This document shows positions 7,570 to 16,970 of a DNA stretch of 38,826 nucleotides, in pieces. Position numbers and translations under genes: made by a program. Numbering within the stretch: the first letter of the stretch is position 1; each line of letters opens with the position of its first letter. The stretch spans positions 1 through 38,826 of the forward strand of contig QQNF01000038.1 of assembly GCA_003402705.1 (NCBI GenBank), given 5' to 3'. The stretch comes from Verrucomicrobiota bacterium (lineage in GTDB: Bacteria; Verrucomicrobiota; Verrucomicrobiia; Verrucomicrobiales; V1-33). Under the pieces are notes generated by a model that was given only the letters and a program-made list of their open reading frames with translations, made no database searches and was not told where the DNA came from.

Positions 7570-9948
7570 ATGAAAGTTTCTCTCTCCTGGCTCTCGTCCC
7601 ACCTCGACCTCTCCGGCCACTCGCCAGACTCCCTCGCCGATCTCCTCACGTTCGCAGGCATCGAAGTCGAAGGCATCCACTCCAGCGGCATCCACTCGGA
7701 CCTCATCGTCGTCGGCAGAGTCACCAGCTTCATTCCGCACCCCAACGCCGATAAACTCCGCCTCTGCCAGGTCGACGACGGTTCCCCGGAACCCCGCCAG
7801 ATCGTCTGCGGCGCGAAAAACTTCGCCCCTGGCGACTGCGTCCCCGTCGCCCTTCCCGGCGCAGTCCTCCCCGGCAACTTCACCATCAAAGAAAGCGAAC
7901 TCCGCGGCGTCCTCAGCCGCGGCATGATGTGCAGCAGCCGCGAACTCGGCCTCGGCGACAACCATGAGGGCCTCATGATCCTCCCCTCCGACGCCCCCGT
8001 CGGCCGCCCGCTCCACCAGTTCATCCCCTCCGACACGCTCTTCGAGGTCGAAATCACCCCGAACCGCCCGGACCTTCTCTCCCACCGCGGCATGGCCCGC
8101 GAACTCGCCGCCCTCGCCTCCCTCCCGCTCCTCCCCACCACCCCCGGGACCCCCGGCTCATCTCGCCCGGCCTCCTCCGACGAAATCTCCCTCGCCGACC
8201 CCGCAGGCTGCCCGTTCTACTCCGCCCGACGCATCTCCGGCGTCAAAATCGGCCCCTCCCCGGACTGGCTCCGCCAGCGCCTCGAATCCATCGGCCTCCG
8301 CCCCATCAACAATGTCGTCGACGTCACCAACTTCGTCCTCATGGAAACCGGTCAGCCGCTCCATGCCTTCGACGCCTCCACCCTGACCGGCCCCATCACC
8401 GTCCGCCGCGCCCACGACGCCGAACCTTTCACCACCCTCGACGGCAAATCCCTCGCCCTCGACCTCCTCGACCTCGTCATCGCCGACCCCTCCGGCCCGC
8501 TCGCTCTCGCCGGTGTCATGGGCGGCGCCCACTCCGGCGTCACCGACTCCACCACCGACATCCTCCTCGAAGCCGCCTACTTCCACACGAGCTCCGTCCG
8601 CCGCACCAGCCGCCGTCTCTCCATCCACTCCGACAGCAGCTACCGCTTCGAACGCGGCGTCGACCCCGACGCCATCATCGCCGCCTCCGACCTCGCCGTC
8701 CGTCTCATCCTCGAAACCGCCGGCGGCACCGCCTCCCCTGACCTCCTCATCACCGGCTCCCCGCCCCAACTCACCGGCACGGTCCCCCTCGACCCTGACC
8801 ACGTGCGCCGTCTCCTCGGCACTCCCATCCCCGACGCCGAAATCGACCGCATCCTCTCTAGTCTCGGCCTGACCAAATCCCCTTCCGGCTGGATCATCCC
8901 CTCCTACCGCCAGGACCTCACTCGCCCAGTCGACCTCATCGAGGAAATCGCCCGCGTCCACGGGATCGAAAACCTCCCCGCCGCCGGAGCCGCCCTCTTC
9001 TCCGACCCTAGCACCGCCGACGAGCAATACGACTTCCGCATGAACCTCCGCAAAGGCCTCGCCGCCCGCGGTCTCTGGGAAGCCCAAACCATCAAACTCG
9101 TCTCCCACGCCCAGTTAGACCTCCACCTCGGCACCAACCCGCAGCCGCTCGCTCCCCTCCCTCTCAAAAACCCGCTCAGCGACGACCACACCGTCATGCG
9201 CCCAGGCCTCATCCCCGGCCTCCTCGCCGTCGCCGAACGCAACATCCGCATGGGCCGCTCCAGTCTCCGCTTCTTCGAATCCGGCACCGTCTTCGCCTCC
9301 TCACCAGACGGCGAACCCATCGAACGCGACGTCCTCTCCATCCTCATCTCCGGCCCTGCCGTCCCACCATCATGGGCCGCCGCCGATCCCGCCGCCGCCG
9401 ACCTCTTCGACCTCCGCGGGCTCATCGAATCCCTCTTCCCGGCCGCTCAGGTCAAATGGAAACCCGGCCGCATCCCGGCTGTCCTCCTCGCCGGCGGCGT
9501 CATCCAGATCAATGGCAAGTCAGTCGGCCTCGGCGGTCGTCTCCACCCAGCCCGCGAACGCGCCATCGGCACCCGCCTCCCCGTCTTCATCGCCGAACTC
9601 GACGCCGCCGCCCTCCAGAAAGCCGTCCAGCACGACGTCCTCTTCGACGACCTCCCACGCTTCCCCTCCATCACCCGCGACGTCGCCATCGAATCCGCCG
9701 CCGATCTCCCCAATAGCAAATTCGAGGACTTCTTCGCCTCTCTCAAGGAACCCCACTTCACCGGCGCTTCCGTCTTCGATGTCTTCTCCGACCCCTCAGG
9801 CGCTAAACTCGCTGCCGGCCGCAAATCCATCGCCTACTCCCTCACCTACCGCGACCGCTCCCGCACGCTCGAAGGCTCGGAAGTCGACGCCGCCCACCAG
9901 CGCATCCTCGCCGCCCTCCAGAAGGCCCTCCCAGTCACCATCCGCTGA
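7570..9948 (+). CDS. pheT: Phenylalanine--tRNA ligase beta subunit
   Basis: This is the beta chain of the alpha2-beta2 enzyme that charges tRNA-Phe in the cytoplasm. At 792 residues it has the normal length. The order of domains is complete: N-terminal segment MKVSLSWLSSHLDL, an EMAP/OB-type tRNA-binding domain at about 40-150 (VGRVTSFIPHPNADKLRLC), the B3/B4 editing region at about 205-375 (GLRPINNVVDVTNFVL), B5 at about 400-475, the catalytic-like core, and a C-terminal ferredoxin-fold anticodon-binding domain from about 695 (LPRFPSITRDVAIES). The alpha-subunit gene is not in the window; next to it on the same strand is a squalene/phytoene synthase gene. No Shine-Dalgarno sequence precedes the ATG, and I found no T-box or attenuator in the 139 bases upstream. 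Confidence 0.97.
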   Translation: MKVSLSWLSSHLDLSGHSPDSLADLLTFAGIEVEGIHSSGIHSDLIVVGRVTSFIPHPNADKLRLCQVDDGSPEPRQIVCGAKNFAPGDCVPVALPGAVLPGNFTIKESELRGVLSRGMMCSSRELGLGDNHEGLMILPSDAPVGRPLHQFIPSDTLFEVEITPNRPDLLSHRGMARELAALASLPLLPTTPGTPGSSRPASSDEISLADPAGCPFYSARRISGVKIGPSPDWLRQRLESIGLRPINNVVDVTNFVLMETGQPLHAFDASTLTGPITVRRAHDAEPFTTLDGKSLALDLLDLVIADPSGPLALAGVMGGAHSGVTDSTTDILLEAAYFHTSSVRRTSRRLSIHSDSSYRFERGVDPDAIIAASDLAVRLILETAGGTASPDLLITGSPPQLTGTVPLDPDHVRRLLGTPIPDAEIDRILSSLGLTKSPSGWIIPSYRQDLTRPVDLIEEIARVHGIENLPAAGAALFSDPSTADEQYDFRMNLRKGLAARGLWEAQTIKLVSHAQLDLHLGTNPQPLAPLPLKNPLSDDHTVMRPGLIPGLLAVAERNIRMGRSSLRFFESGTVFASSPDGEPIERDVLSILISGPAVPPSWAAADPAAADLFDLRGLIESLFPAAQVKWKPGRIPAVLLAGGVIQINGKSVGLGGRLHPARERAIGTRLPVFIAELDAAALQKAVQHDVLFDDLPRFPSITRDVAIESAADLPNSKFEDFFASLKEPHFTGASVFDVFSDPSGAKLAAGRKSIAYSLTYRDRSRTLEGSEVDAAHQRILAALQKALPVTIR

Positions 9949-9965
9949 CTTCCCCCGCCACCCGC

Positions 9966-10955
9966 GTGAACCCTAACGCCGCCGTCCAGTCAGGCCCCGT
10001 CACCCGAGACCTCCTCGCCGCCGTCTCCAGATCGTTCTACCTCAGTCTCCGCGTCCTCCCCGCCCCCGTCCGCAACCCGCTCTCGGTTACCTACCTCCTC
10101 GCCCGCGCCACCGACTCCATCGCCGACTCCGCCGCCCAACCCAACCTCGACCGGCTCCACCTCCTCACGCAATTCAAGGACGCCCTCGCCTCCCCGAACC
10201 CTCCAGACTCCTTCTTCGACGCCGCCGCCGCCTGCGCCCACGCAGTCTCCCACCCCGGCGAACGCATCCTCCTCCAGCGGCTCCCCGATTGCTTCAAAGC
10301 CTGCGCCGCCCTCCCCGCGGACCAGCACGCCCTCGCCCTCTCCGTCCTCTCCCACATCATCCACGGGCAATCCCTCGACCTCTCCCGCTTCCCGGACGCC
10401 ACCACCACCCGCGCCCTCCCCGACGCCGCCGCCCTCGAAGAATACACATGGCTCGTCGCCGGCTGCGTCGGCGAATTCTGGACCGCCACCTGCTCAGTCG
10501 CCATCCCCACCTTCGCCTCCCTCCCCCTAACGGATATGATCACCCTCGGCACCCGCTACGGCAAGGGGCTCCAACTCGTCAATATCCTCCGCGACCTCCC
10601 CGGCGACCTCGCCCAGGGCCGCTGCTACCTCCCCGCCGACCAACTCGCCGCCGCAGGCCTCTCCTCCCTCGCATGGCCCGCCCCGGACTGGCAACCATGG
10701 CACGCCGTCCGCCGCTCATGGCTCGTCACCGCTCGCACATGGCTCGACTCCGGCCGCGACTACGTCCGCCACCTCAACTCAGTCCGTCTCCGCTTCGCCG
10801 CACTCCTCCCGCTCCTCATCGGCTCGGAAACCCTCGACCTCCTCGACGCCCAGTCCGATCCCGCACCCCCAGCCGCCGCCAAGGTCTCCCGCACTCGCGT
10901 CAAAGCCCTCATGCGCCGCGCCCTCTGGCTTTCCTTGAGACCTTCTCGTCTCTAA
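9966..10955 (+). CDS. Squalene/phytoene synthase family protein
   Basis: The 329-residue product belongs to the trans-isoprenyl diphosphate synthases that join two prenyl diphosphates head to head (squalene, dehydrosqualene, phytoene or presqualene diphosphate). Both aspartate-rich motifs are present: DSIAD (D50 and D54) and NILRDLPGD (206-214, with D210 and D214), followed by GRCYLP. SRSFYLSLRVLP near residue 21 is also typical. The GTG at 9966 is the only reasonable start; it lies 17 bases after the pheT stop. No second synthase, desaturase or squalene-hopene cyclase lies nearby, so the product (hopanoid or carotenoid precursor) cannot be told from context. The next gene is convergent. Confidence 0.9.
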   Translation: MNPNAAVQSGPVTRDLLAAVSRSFYLSLRVLPAPVRNPLSVTYLLARATDSIADSAAQPNLDRLHLLTQFKDALASPNPPDSFFDAAAACAHAVSHPGERILLQRLPDCFKACAALPADQHALALSVLSHIIHGQSLDLSRFPDATTTRALPDAAALEEYTWLVAGCVGEFWTATCSVAIPTFASLPLTDMITLGTRYGKGLQLVNILRDLPGDLAQGRCYLPADQLAAAGLSSLAWPAPDWQPWHAVRRSWLVTARTWLDSGRDYVRHLNSVRLRFAALLPLLIGSETLDLLDAQSDPAPPAAAKVSRTRVKALMRRALWLSLRPSRL

Positions 10956-10972
10956 CACCTCCCGCCCGCCCC

Positions 10973-11635
10973 TCACGGCAGCCGAATCAGCACCGGCAGC
11001 ACCTCCGCCCGCTGCAGCACCTGAATCAGCATCACCACCCCAGCCGCCGCAGGAAACCACAGCGCACTCAGCGCATGCCGGTAAAACACCCGCCCACTCG
11101 GCTGGCAGATCTCCGCATGCACCAACCGCCCCCACTTCGGCATCAGCCGCGGCACGGTCCGCACATACTCAGTAAACTCATCCCCGAACACACCCCCCAG
11201 AAACCGCTCCTCCGCCTCAATCACCGGCCGGTACCCCACCACAAACAACAACGCAATCCCCACCGCAAAACTCACCATCCCACCAGCCAGCGCCGCCCCG
11301 ATCGCTCCCACCAGACTGAAAAAATACAGCGGATTCCGGCACACCGAATACGGCCCCACCTTCACCAGCTCCCGATTCTTCTTCCCAGCAATATAAACCG
11401 AACACCACAACCGCCCCGCACACGCCGCCCCAGTCCCCGCCAAGCCCACCACCGTCGCCACCGCCGCCCACACCGGATGCGCATCACTCCACGCACTGTG
11501 CGCCGTCAGCATCAGCCCAGCCAGCACCACCGCCGCAATCCGCGAGACAAATATCCGCCGCGTCGCCACCACATTCCCTCCTCCCGTGGCTGCGGGCTTC
11601 TTCTTCTGGGCGGGGGCGGCTTCTGTCTGGCTCAT
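10973..11635 (-). CDS. Isoprenylcysteine carboxyl methyltransferase-like membrane protein
   Basis: I start the protein at ATG 11635 (220 residues), which has GAGGGAG just upstream, instead of at a further upstream ATG that adds an Arg/Gly-rich stretch. It has a polar N-terminus with KKK, then several hydrophobic segments (about 33-47, 55-72, 103-135, 190-206). The signature GPYSVCRNPLY (94-104), followed by E140, AEERFL and YVRTVPRLMP, is the SAM-binding core of the ICMT/PEMT family of integral membrane methyltransferases. The bacterial substrate is unknown; members methylate lipids, isoprenoid-type groups or small thiols. Adjacency to the isoprenoid synthase is suggestive, but the two genes are convergent and so not co-transcribed. 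Confidence 0.85.
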   Translation of the reverse strand: MSQTEAAPAQKKKPAATGGGNVVATRRIFVSRIAAVVLAGLMLTAHSAWSDAHPVWAAVATVVGLAGTGAACAGRLWCSVYIAGKKNRELVKVGPYSVCRNPLYFFSLVGAIGAALAGGMVSFAVGIALLFVVGYRPVIEAEERFLGGVFGDEFTEYVRTVPRLMPKWGRLVHAEICQPSGRVFYRHALSALWFPAAAGVVMLIQVLQRAEVLPVLIRLP

Positions 11636-11784
11636 TGCTCCCTCACCCTGAACCACCCCGCGCCCCCGCGCCAGCGCTCTTCTCTCCCGTTTCTCTCTCC
11701 CCATTCTCCCCGCTCCCCACACCCGCATAATTCACTCGTGCGTTCCCCCGCCGCCAGCGTATCCATTTCACCAAACTCCTCCCC

Positions 11785-14694
11785 ATGCGCAGCCTCCTGT
11801 TCCTCCTCGCCGCAGCCCCGCTCGCCGCTCAGTCCGATTCCCTCCTCGCCAACCCGCGCCAGCTCACCTTCTCTGGCAAACGCGCCGGCGAAGGCTATTT
11901 CTCCGCCGACGGCAAACGCATGGTCTTCCAAAGCGAACGCGACCCCGCCAACCCGTTCTACCAGATCTACCTCCTCGACTTCGCCACCGGCGACGTCCGC
12001 CGTCTCTCCAACGGCACCGGTAAAACCACCTGCTCATGGCTCTTCCCGGACAATCAGTCGTTCCTCTACGCCTCCACCCACGAAGACCCCGCCTCCCCAG
12101 ACAAACAGGCCGCCGAACTCAAAGACCGCGCCGCAGGCACCCAGAAACGCTACTCATGGGACTACGACGAAAACTACGACCTCTTCGCCGGTTCCCTCAA
12201 AGGCAACCCTCCCGTCAACCTGACCAAAACCAAAGGCTATGACGCAGAAGGCAGCGTCAGCCCGGACGGCAAATTCATCGCCTTCGCCTCCAACCGCCAC
12301 GCCTACTCCGACAACCTCTCCCCAGCAGAAAAGGAACGCTTCGAACGCCAGAAATCATGGCTCATGGACATCTACATCATGAACGCCGACGGCTCGAACG
12401 TCCGCCGCCTCACCGATGTCCGCGGCTATGACGGCGGTCCGTTCTTCAGCGCCAACGGCACCCGCATCTGCTGGCGTCGCTTCAACGAAGAAGAAGACCG
12501 CGCCGAAATCTGGTCAATGAACCCGGACGGCTCCGACCCACGCCAGCTCACCCGCATGGGTGCCATGTCATGGGCCCCCTACTTCCACCCCTCCGGCCAG
12601 TACCTCGTCTTCGCCACTAACAAACACGGCTTCGACAACTTCGAACTCTACATGGTCGACGCCGCAGGCCAGCACGAACCCATCCGCGTCACCACCTCCG
12701 ACGGCTTCGACGGTCTCCCCTCCTTCTCCCCGGACGGCCGCAAGCTCTCATGGACTTCCAACCGCACCGCTGACAAATCCTCACAGATCTTCATGGCCGA
12801 CTGGAACCATGACGCCGCCCTCAAGGCCCTCGCCATCTCCACCCAGCCAGCCTCTCCCACTCCCGCTCCCTCCGCGCCCCCAGCCGCCGCCCTCGCCCCG
12901 GACGTCTCCGCCGCCGACCTCCGCCAGCACATCACTTACCTCGCCTCCGATGCTCTCGAAGGCCGCGGCACCGGCACTCGCGGCGAAGCCCTCGCCACCT
13001 CCTACCTCAGCGATCTCTTCAAATCATGGGGCCTCGAACCCGCCGGATCCAACAACTCTTGGCTCCACCCGTTCTCCTTCACCGCTGGCGTCGATCTCGG
13101 AAAAAACAACCAGCTCACCATCACCGGCTCCGATTCCCCGCCCTCACAACTCCGCGCCGACTGGTCACCCCTCACCTTCTCCAGCACAGGCGACTTCCCC
13201 GACGCTGACATCGCCTTCGCAGGCTACGGCATCGAGGTCCCCGATGAACGCTCCCCCGACGGCAAACCGCTCGACGGCTACTCCTCCTACTTCCACCTCG
13301 ACGTGAAGGACAAATGGGTCCTCATGTTCCGCTACACCCCCGAAAACTTCTCCCAGGAACAGCGGGTCCGCTTCGCCAGCTACTCCAGTCTCCGCTTCAA
13401 AGCCATGACCGCTCGCCAGAAAGGTGCCCGCGGTATCATCGTCGTCAGCGGCCCTAACGCCAAGGTCGTCCAGCAGGTCGTCCCCCTCGCCTTCGACGCC
13501 TCCATGGCCTCCTCTGGCATCCCCGCCCTCTCCGTCACCGACGCCCTCGCCTCCGCCCTCCTCAAACCCTCAGGCCTCAACCTCAAATCCCTCCAGGATG
13601 CCCTCGACAATGGCGACCAGGTCCAGGGCTTCGACCTCAAAGACGTCACCCTAACCGCCTCCATCGACGTCCAGCAGGAAAAACGCACCGGCCACAACGT
13701 CCTCGCGCGTCTCAAAGGCCCCGCCAATTCCAAAGAACCCGCCCTCATCATCGGCGCTCACCTCGACCACCTCGGCACCGCCGGCGGCTCCGATTCCCGC
13801 GCCGCCGACGCCGACCGCCAGTCCATCCACCACGGCGCGGACGACAACGCCTCCGGCACCGCCGCCGTCCTCGAAATCGCCCAGGCCATGGCCGCTCTCG
13901 TCAAATCCGGCGACCTCACCCTCACCCGCGATGTCCTCTTCGCTGGCTGGAGCGGCGAAGAAATCGGCCTCCTCGGCTCCAACGCATGGTGCCGCGACAC
14001 CGCCGCCGCCACCGGCGACGAGAACGCCAAGCTCACCTCCCTCCTCTGCGCCAATCTCAACATGGACATGATCGGCCGTCTCTCCAAAAATGTCCTCCTC
14101 CAGGGAGTCGGCTCCTCAGACTGGTGGACTTCGGAAATCGAAAAACGCAATCTCGTCACCGCTCTCCCCATCCAGCTCCAGCAGGATTGCTACCTCCCCA
14201 CCGACGCCTCTTCCTTCTACCTCCGCGGGGTCCCCATCCTCAACGCCTTCACCGGCTCCCACGAGGACTATCACAAACCCTCCGACACCGCCGACAAAAT
14301 CAACTACAAGGGCGCTGAAGACATCACCCGCCTCATGCTCCTCGTCGCCCGCTCCCTCGCCTCATCCCCGGACGAACCAGCATGGAAAGAAATGGCCAAA
14401 CCCGCCGAAGGCCCACGCGGCGGTCTCCGCGCCTACCTCGGCACGGTCCCCGACTACGCCCAGGAAGGCATCACCGGGGTCAAACTCAGCGGCGTCAGCG
14501 CCATCGGCCCAGCCGCCAAAGCCGGCCTCAAAGCAGGCGACATCATCGTCAGTCTCGCCGGCAAGGACATCAATAACATCTACGACTACACGTTCGTCAT
14601 GGGAGCCCTCAAAATCGGCGCAGAAACCGACATCGCCGTCTCCCGCGACGGCAAACGCCTCGCCCTCAAAATCACCCCAGGCAGCCGCGAATAA
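11785..14694 (+). CDS. Secreted beta-propeller / M28 metallopeptidase / PDZ protein
   Basis: This 969-residue exported protein fuses three modules. A short signal peptide (1-15, ending AAPLAAQ) is followed by a TolB-like WD40 propeller (about 20-350) with repeated SxDGKxIAFxSNR and DGSNVRRLT motifs. After an Ala/Pro linker comes an M28 zinc aminopeptidase domain with a protease-associated insert. Its two-zinc site is intact: GAHLDHLG (H659), HGADDNASG (D686), WSGEEIGLLGS (E725, E726), NLNMDMIGR and HEDYHKPSDT. The C-terminal 90 residues form a PDZ domain (YLGTVPDY, then AGLKAGDIIVSLAGKDI). The likely role is peptide hydrolysis in the periplasm or outside the cell. The upstream gene is divergent. 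The downstream kamA is 57 bases away and need not be functionally linked. Confidence 0.92.
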   Translation: MRSLLFLLAAAPLAAQSDSLLANPRQLTFSGKRAGEGYFSADGKRMVFQSERDPANPFYQIYLLDFATGDVRRLSNGTGKTTCSWLFPDNQSFLYASTHEDPASPDKQAAELKDRAAGTQKRYSWDYDENYDLFAGSLKGNPPVNLTKTKGYDAEGSVSPDGKFIAFASNRHAYSDNLSPAEKERFERQKSWLMDIYIMNADGSNVRRLTDVRGYDGGPFFSANGTRICWRRFNEEEDRAEIWSMNPDGSDPRQLTRMGAMSWAPYFHPSGQYLVFATNKHGFDNFELYMVDAAGQHEPIRVTTSDGFDGLPSFSPDGRKLSWTSNRTADKSSQIFMADWNHDAALKALAISTQPASPTPAPSAPPAAALAPDVSAADLRQHITYLASDALEGRGTGTRGEALATSYLSDLFKSWGLEPAGSNNSWLHPFSFTAGVDLGKNNQLTITGSDSPPSQLRADWSPLTFSSTGDFPDADIAFAGYGIEVPDERSPDGKPLDGYSSYFHLDVKDKWVLMFRYTPENFSQEQRVRFASYSSLRFKAMTARQKGARGIIVVSGPNAKVVQQVVPLAFDASMASSGIPALSVTDALASALLKPSGLNLKSLQDALDNGDQVQGFDLKDVTLTASIDVQQEKRTGHNVLARLKGPANSKEPALIIGAHLDHLGTAGGSDSRAADADRQSIHHGADDNASGTAAVLEIAQAMAALVKSGDLTLTRDVLFAGWSGEEIGLLGSNAWCRDTAAATGDENAKLTSLLCANLNMDMIGRLSKNVLLQGVGSSDWWTSEIEKRNLVTALPIQLQQDCYLPTDASSFYLRGVPILNAFTGSHEDYHKPSDTADKINYKGAEDITRLMLLVARSLASSPDEPAWKEMAKPAEGPRGGLRAYLGTVPDYAQEGITGVKLSGVSAIGPAAKAGLKAGDIIVSLAGKDINNIYDYTFVMGALKIGAETDIAVSRDGKRLALKITPGSRE

Positions 14695-14751
14695 CACGTA
14701 CCCCGTTGACGCACCACTCGTATCCCCTACCCTCCGCTTCCCCAGCCTGCC

Positions 14752-15948
14752 ATGCGCCCATTCCTTCCCGCTGACGCCGCCGACCACGACTTCGCCTCCC
14801 CAGCCCCCGGCTACTGGGCCAGCCGTAACGTCTCCACAGACGACTGGAACAACTGGACATGGCAACTCCGCAACCGGGTCACCACCCTCGCCCAGCTCGA
14901 AGAACACCTCGTCCTCGCCGAAGCAGAACGCGCCGGGGTCCTCCTCTCCGGCAACAAACTCGCCCTAGCCGTCACCCCTCACTTCTTCAACCTCATCCAC
15001 CCCACCGACCCGGACTGCCCCATCCGCCGTCAGGTCATCCCCCGCATCGAGGAAACATGGGACCATCAGGAAGAAATGGCCGACCCCTGCGGCGAAGACT
15101 CCCACATGCCCGTCCCAGGCCTCGTCCACCGCTACCCGGACCGCGTCCTCTTCCTCGTCACCGACCGCTGCGCCTCCTACTGCCGCTACTGCACCCGCAG
15201 CCGCGTCGTCAGCGGCGCAGGCGAACAGGAACTCCACACCGAATTCGAAGCCGCCTACCGCTACCTCGAATCCCACCCGGAAATCCGCGACGTCCTCCTC
15301 TCCGGCGGCGATGCCCTCCTCCTCTCCGACAACCGGCTCGAGGCCATGCTCAAACGTCTCCGCAGCATCCCTCACATCGAGTTCATCCGCATCGGCTCCC
15401 GTATCCCCATCTTCCTCCCCCAGCGCATCACGCCGGAACTCTGCCGCATGCTCGCAAAATACCACCCGCTCTGGATGAGCGTCCACGTCAATCACCCGCG
15501 CGAACTCACCACCGAAGTCAAAGCCGCCCTCGAACGTCTCGCCGACCACGGGGTCCCTCTCGGCAACCAGAGTGTCCTCCTCCGCGGCGTCAACGACGAC
15601 CCCATCGTCTACAAAACCCTCGTCCAGAAGCTCCTCCGCTGCCGGGTCCGCCCCTACTACCTCTACCAGTGCGATCTCATCAAGGGCTCCTCACACCTCC
15701 GCACCAGCGTCGCTAAAGGCATCGAAATCATCGAACAACTCCGCGGCCACACCACCGGCTACGCCGTCCCTCAATTCGTCATCGACGCCCCCGGCGGCGG
15801 CGGCAAGGTCCCTATCAACCCAGACTACCTCATCCACCGCGACGACGGGGTCACGCTCGTCCGCAATTACGAAAACAAGGTCTTCGCCTACCCGGAACCG
15901 GAAACCGCTCCGCTCCCATTCGAAATCGCAGGCTTCCGCCGCGACTAA
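14752..15948 (+). CDS. kamA: Lysine 2,3-aminomutase (radical SAM, PLP-dependent)
   Basis: The 398-residue protein converts L-lysine to L-beta-lysine using a [4Fe-4S] cluster, S-adenosylmethionine and pyridoxal phosphate. The cluster motif is CASYCRYC (C140, C144, C147), followed by LSGGDALLLSD. The residues that bind the lysine substrate in known aminomutases are present: the Asp of YQCDLIKGSSHLRTS (D308) and of FVIDAPGGGGK (D345). The PLP lysine would be K352. These favour a true lysine 2,3-aminomutase over the shorter EF-P-modifying EpmB type. No beta-lysine acetyltransferase (ablB) gene is adjacent, so a role in making the osmolyte N-epsilon-acetyl-beta-lysine cannot be claimed from context. 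The stop abuts the stop of the convergent transporter gene. Confidence 0.93.
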   Translation: MRPFLPADAADHDFASPAPGYWASRNVSTDDWNNWTWQLRNRVTTLAQLEEHLVLAEAERAGVLLSGNKLALAVTPHFFNLIHPTDPDCPIRRQVIPRIEETWDHQEEMADPCGEDSHMPVPGLVHRYPDRVLFLVTDRCASYCRYCTRSRVVSGAGEQELHTEFEAAYRYLESHPEIRDVLLSGGDALLLSDNRLEAMLKRLRSIPHIEFIRIGSRIPIFLPQRITPELCRMLAKYHPLWMSVHVNHPRELTTEVKAALERLADHGVPLGNQSVLLRGVNDDPIVYKTLVQKLLRCRVRPYYLYQCDLIKGSSHLRTSVAKGIEIIEQLRGHTTGYAVPQFVIDAPGGGGKVPINPDYLIHRDDGVTLVRNYENKVFAYPEPETAPLPFEIAGFRRD

Positions 15949-16866
15949 CTACTTCTCCGCCCCCTCGCTTCCCTCGCCCCCGCGCCGCATGCCGCCCACC
16001 GCATGCACCGCCACACACCCGATGATCACCGCCGCACCCGCGTAAAACCGCGGCCCCATCTGCTCGCTGCTCCCGAACACCGCCACCGCCAGCAGCATCC
16101 CATACACAGGCTCCAGATTCCCCGCGAGCCCCACCGTGAACGCTGAAATCCGCTGCTGCAGCCACACGCACGCGGAAAACGCAAACACCGTGCACACCAG
16201 CGACAACACCAGCAGCGGCACCCAATCCCCCTGACTCGGCACCAGTGTCGCCACACTCAGCGGCCTCACCGTCGCCAACGCCAGCACCGCCGTAAACACA
16301 CTCGCCGCCGCCAGCTCCAGACACGTTAGCGGAATCGCCGGCAGCCGTCTCACCAATCGCCCGTTGCAGATCGAAAACAACGCCGCCACCGCCGCCGCCA
16401 CCACCCCGGTGAAAAACGACGGCAGCGAAACGCCCTCCGACTCCGTAATCACCGCCACCCCAGCCGCCACCACCAGCGCCAGCACGCATTCCCCCACATG
16501 CACCCGCCTCCCCCTAACCACCAACGGCTCCAGCAGCGCCACCCACAACGCCGCCGTCGCGGCACCCGCCAGCCCCGTACTCACATTCCCTAACCGCCCA
16601 GCCAGAAAAAACAGATACCAGTGAAACCCGATCAGGCACCCAGTCCCCAGCGCCTGCCAGACATCCAGTCGCGTCCCGAACCGCCGCAGCTTCCCCCATC
16701 CCATCATCAGCGCCAGCGCCACCGCCGCCATCCCCGTCCGCCACGCCACCAATGGCAGCGACTCCATCGCAATCAGCTTCCCCAGCACCGCCGTAAACCC
16801 CCACAACACAATGATCCCCTGCAGCAGCAGGTGATCAGTCCATCGGGCTTTCAAAGGAGCATTCAC
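15949..16866 (-). CDS. EamA/DMT-family transporter
   Basis: The 305-residue product is an integral inner-membrane protein with about ten hydrophobic segments in two similar halves, the layout of drug/metabolite transporters. LLLQGIIVLWGFTAVLGKL with FGTRLDVWQALGTGCLIGFH marks the first half, and VFAFSACVWLQQR with TVGLAGNLEPVYGMLLA marks the second; the NLEPV segment is typical of EamA domains. I use GTG 16866 as start, since the open frame further upstream encodes an Arg/Gly-rich stretch unlike a transporter. TTG four codons later is an alternative. The substrate is unknown; relatives export amino acids or metabolites. It diverges from the amidase gene across about 100 bases. Confidence 0.88.
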   Translation of the reverse strand: MNAPLKARWTDHLLLQGIIVLWGFTAVLGKLIAMESLPLVAWRTGMAAVALALMMGWGKLRRFGTRLDVWQALGTGCLIGFHWYLFFLAGRLGNVSTGLAGAATAALWVALLEPLVVRGRRVHVGECVLALVVAAGVAVITESEGVSLPSFFTGVVAAAVAALFSICNGRLVRRLPAIPLTCLELAAASVFTAVLALATVRPLSVATLVPSQGDWVPLLVLSLVCTVFAFSACVWLQQRISAFTVGLAGNLEPVYGMLLAVAVFGSSEQMGPRFYAGAAVIIGCVAVHAVGGMRRGGEGSEGAEK

Positions 16867-16970
16867 GGGCGCGCACCGTGACAGCCCATTCCCCAAGCGA
16901 AAGCACAGATTCCTCCCCGCCTCGTCACTTTCCACTCCGCTCCCCGCTCCATCCCTGCTACCAACCTCCC

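Noticed and set aside
10289..12223. 644-codon plus-strand open frame rich in Pro, Arg and His
   Set aside because: It is a shadow of the synthase, methyltransferase and peptidase genes, opened by the strong C-richness of the strand. Its composition is low complexity.
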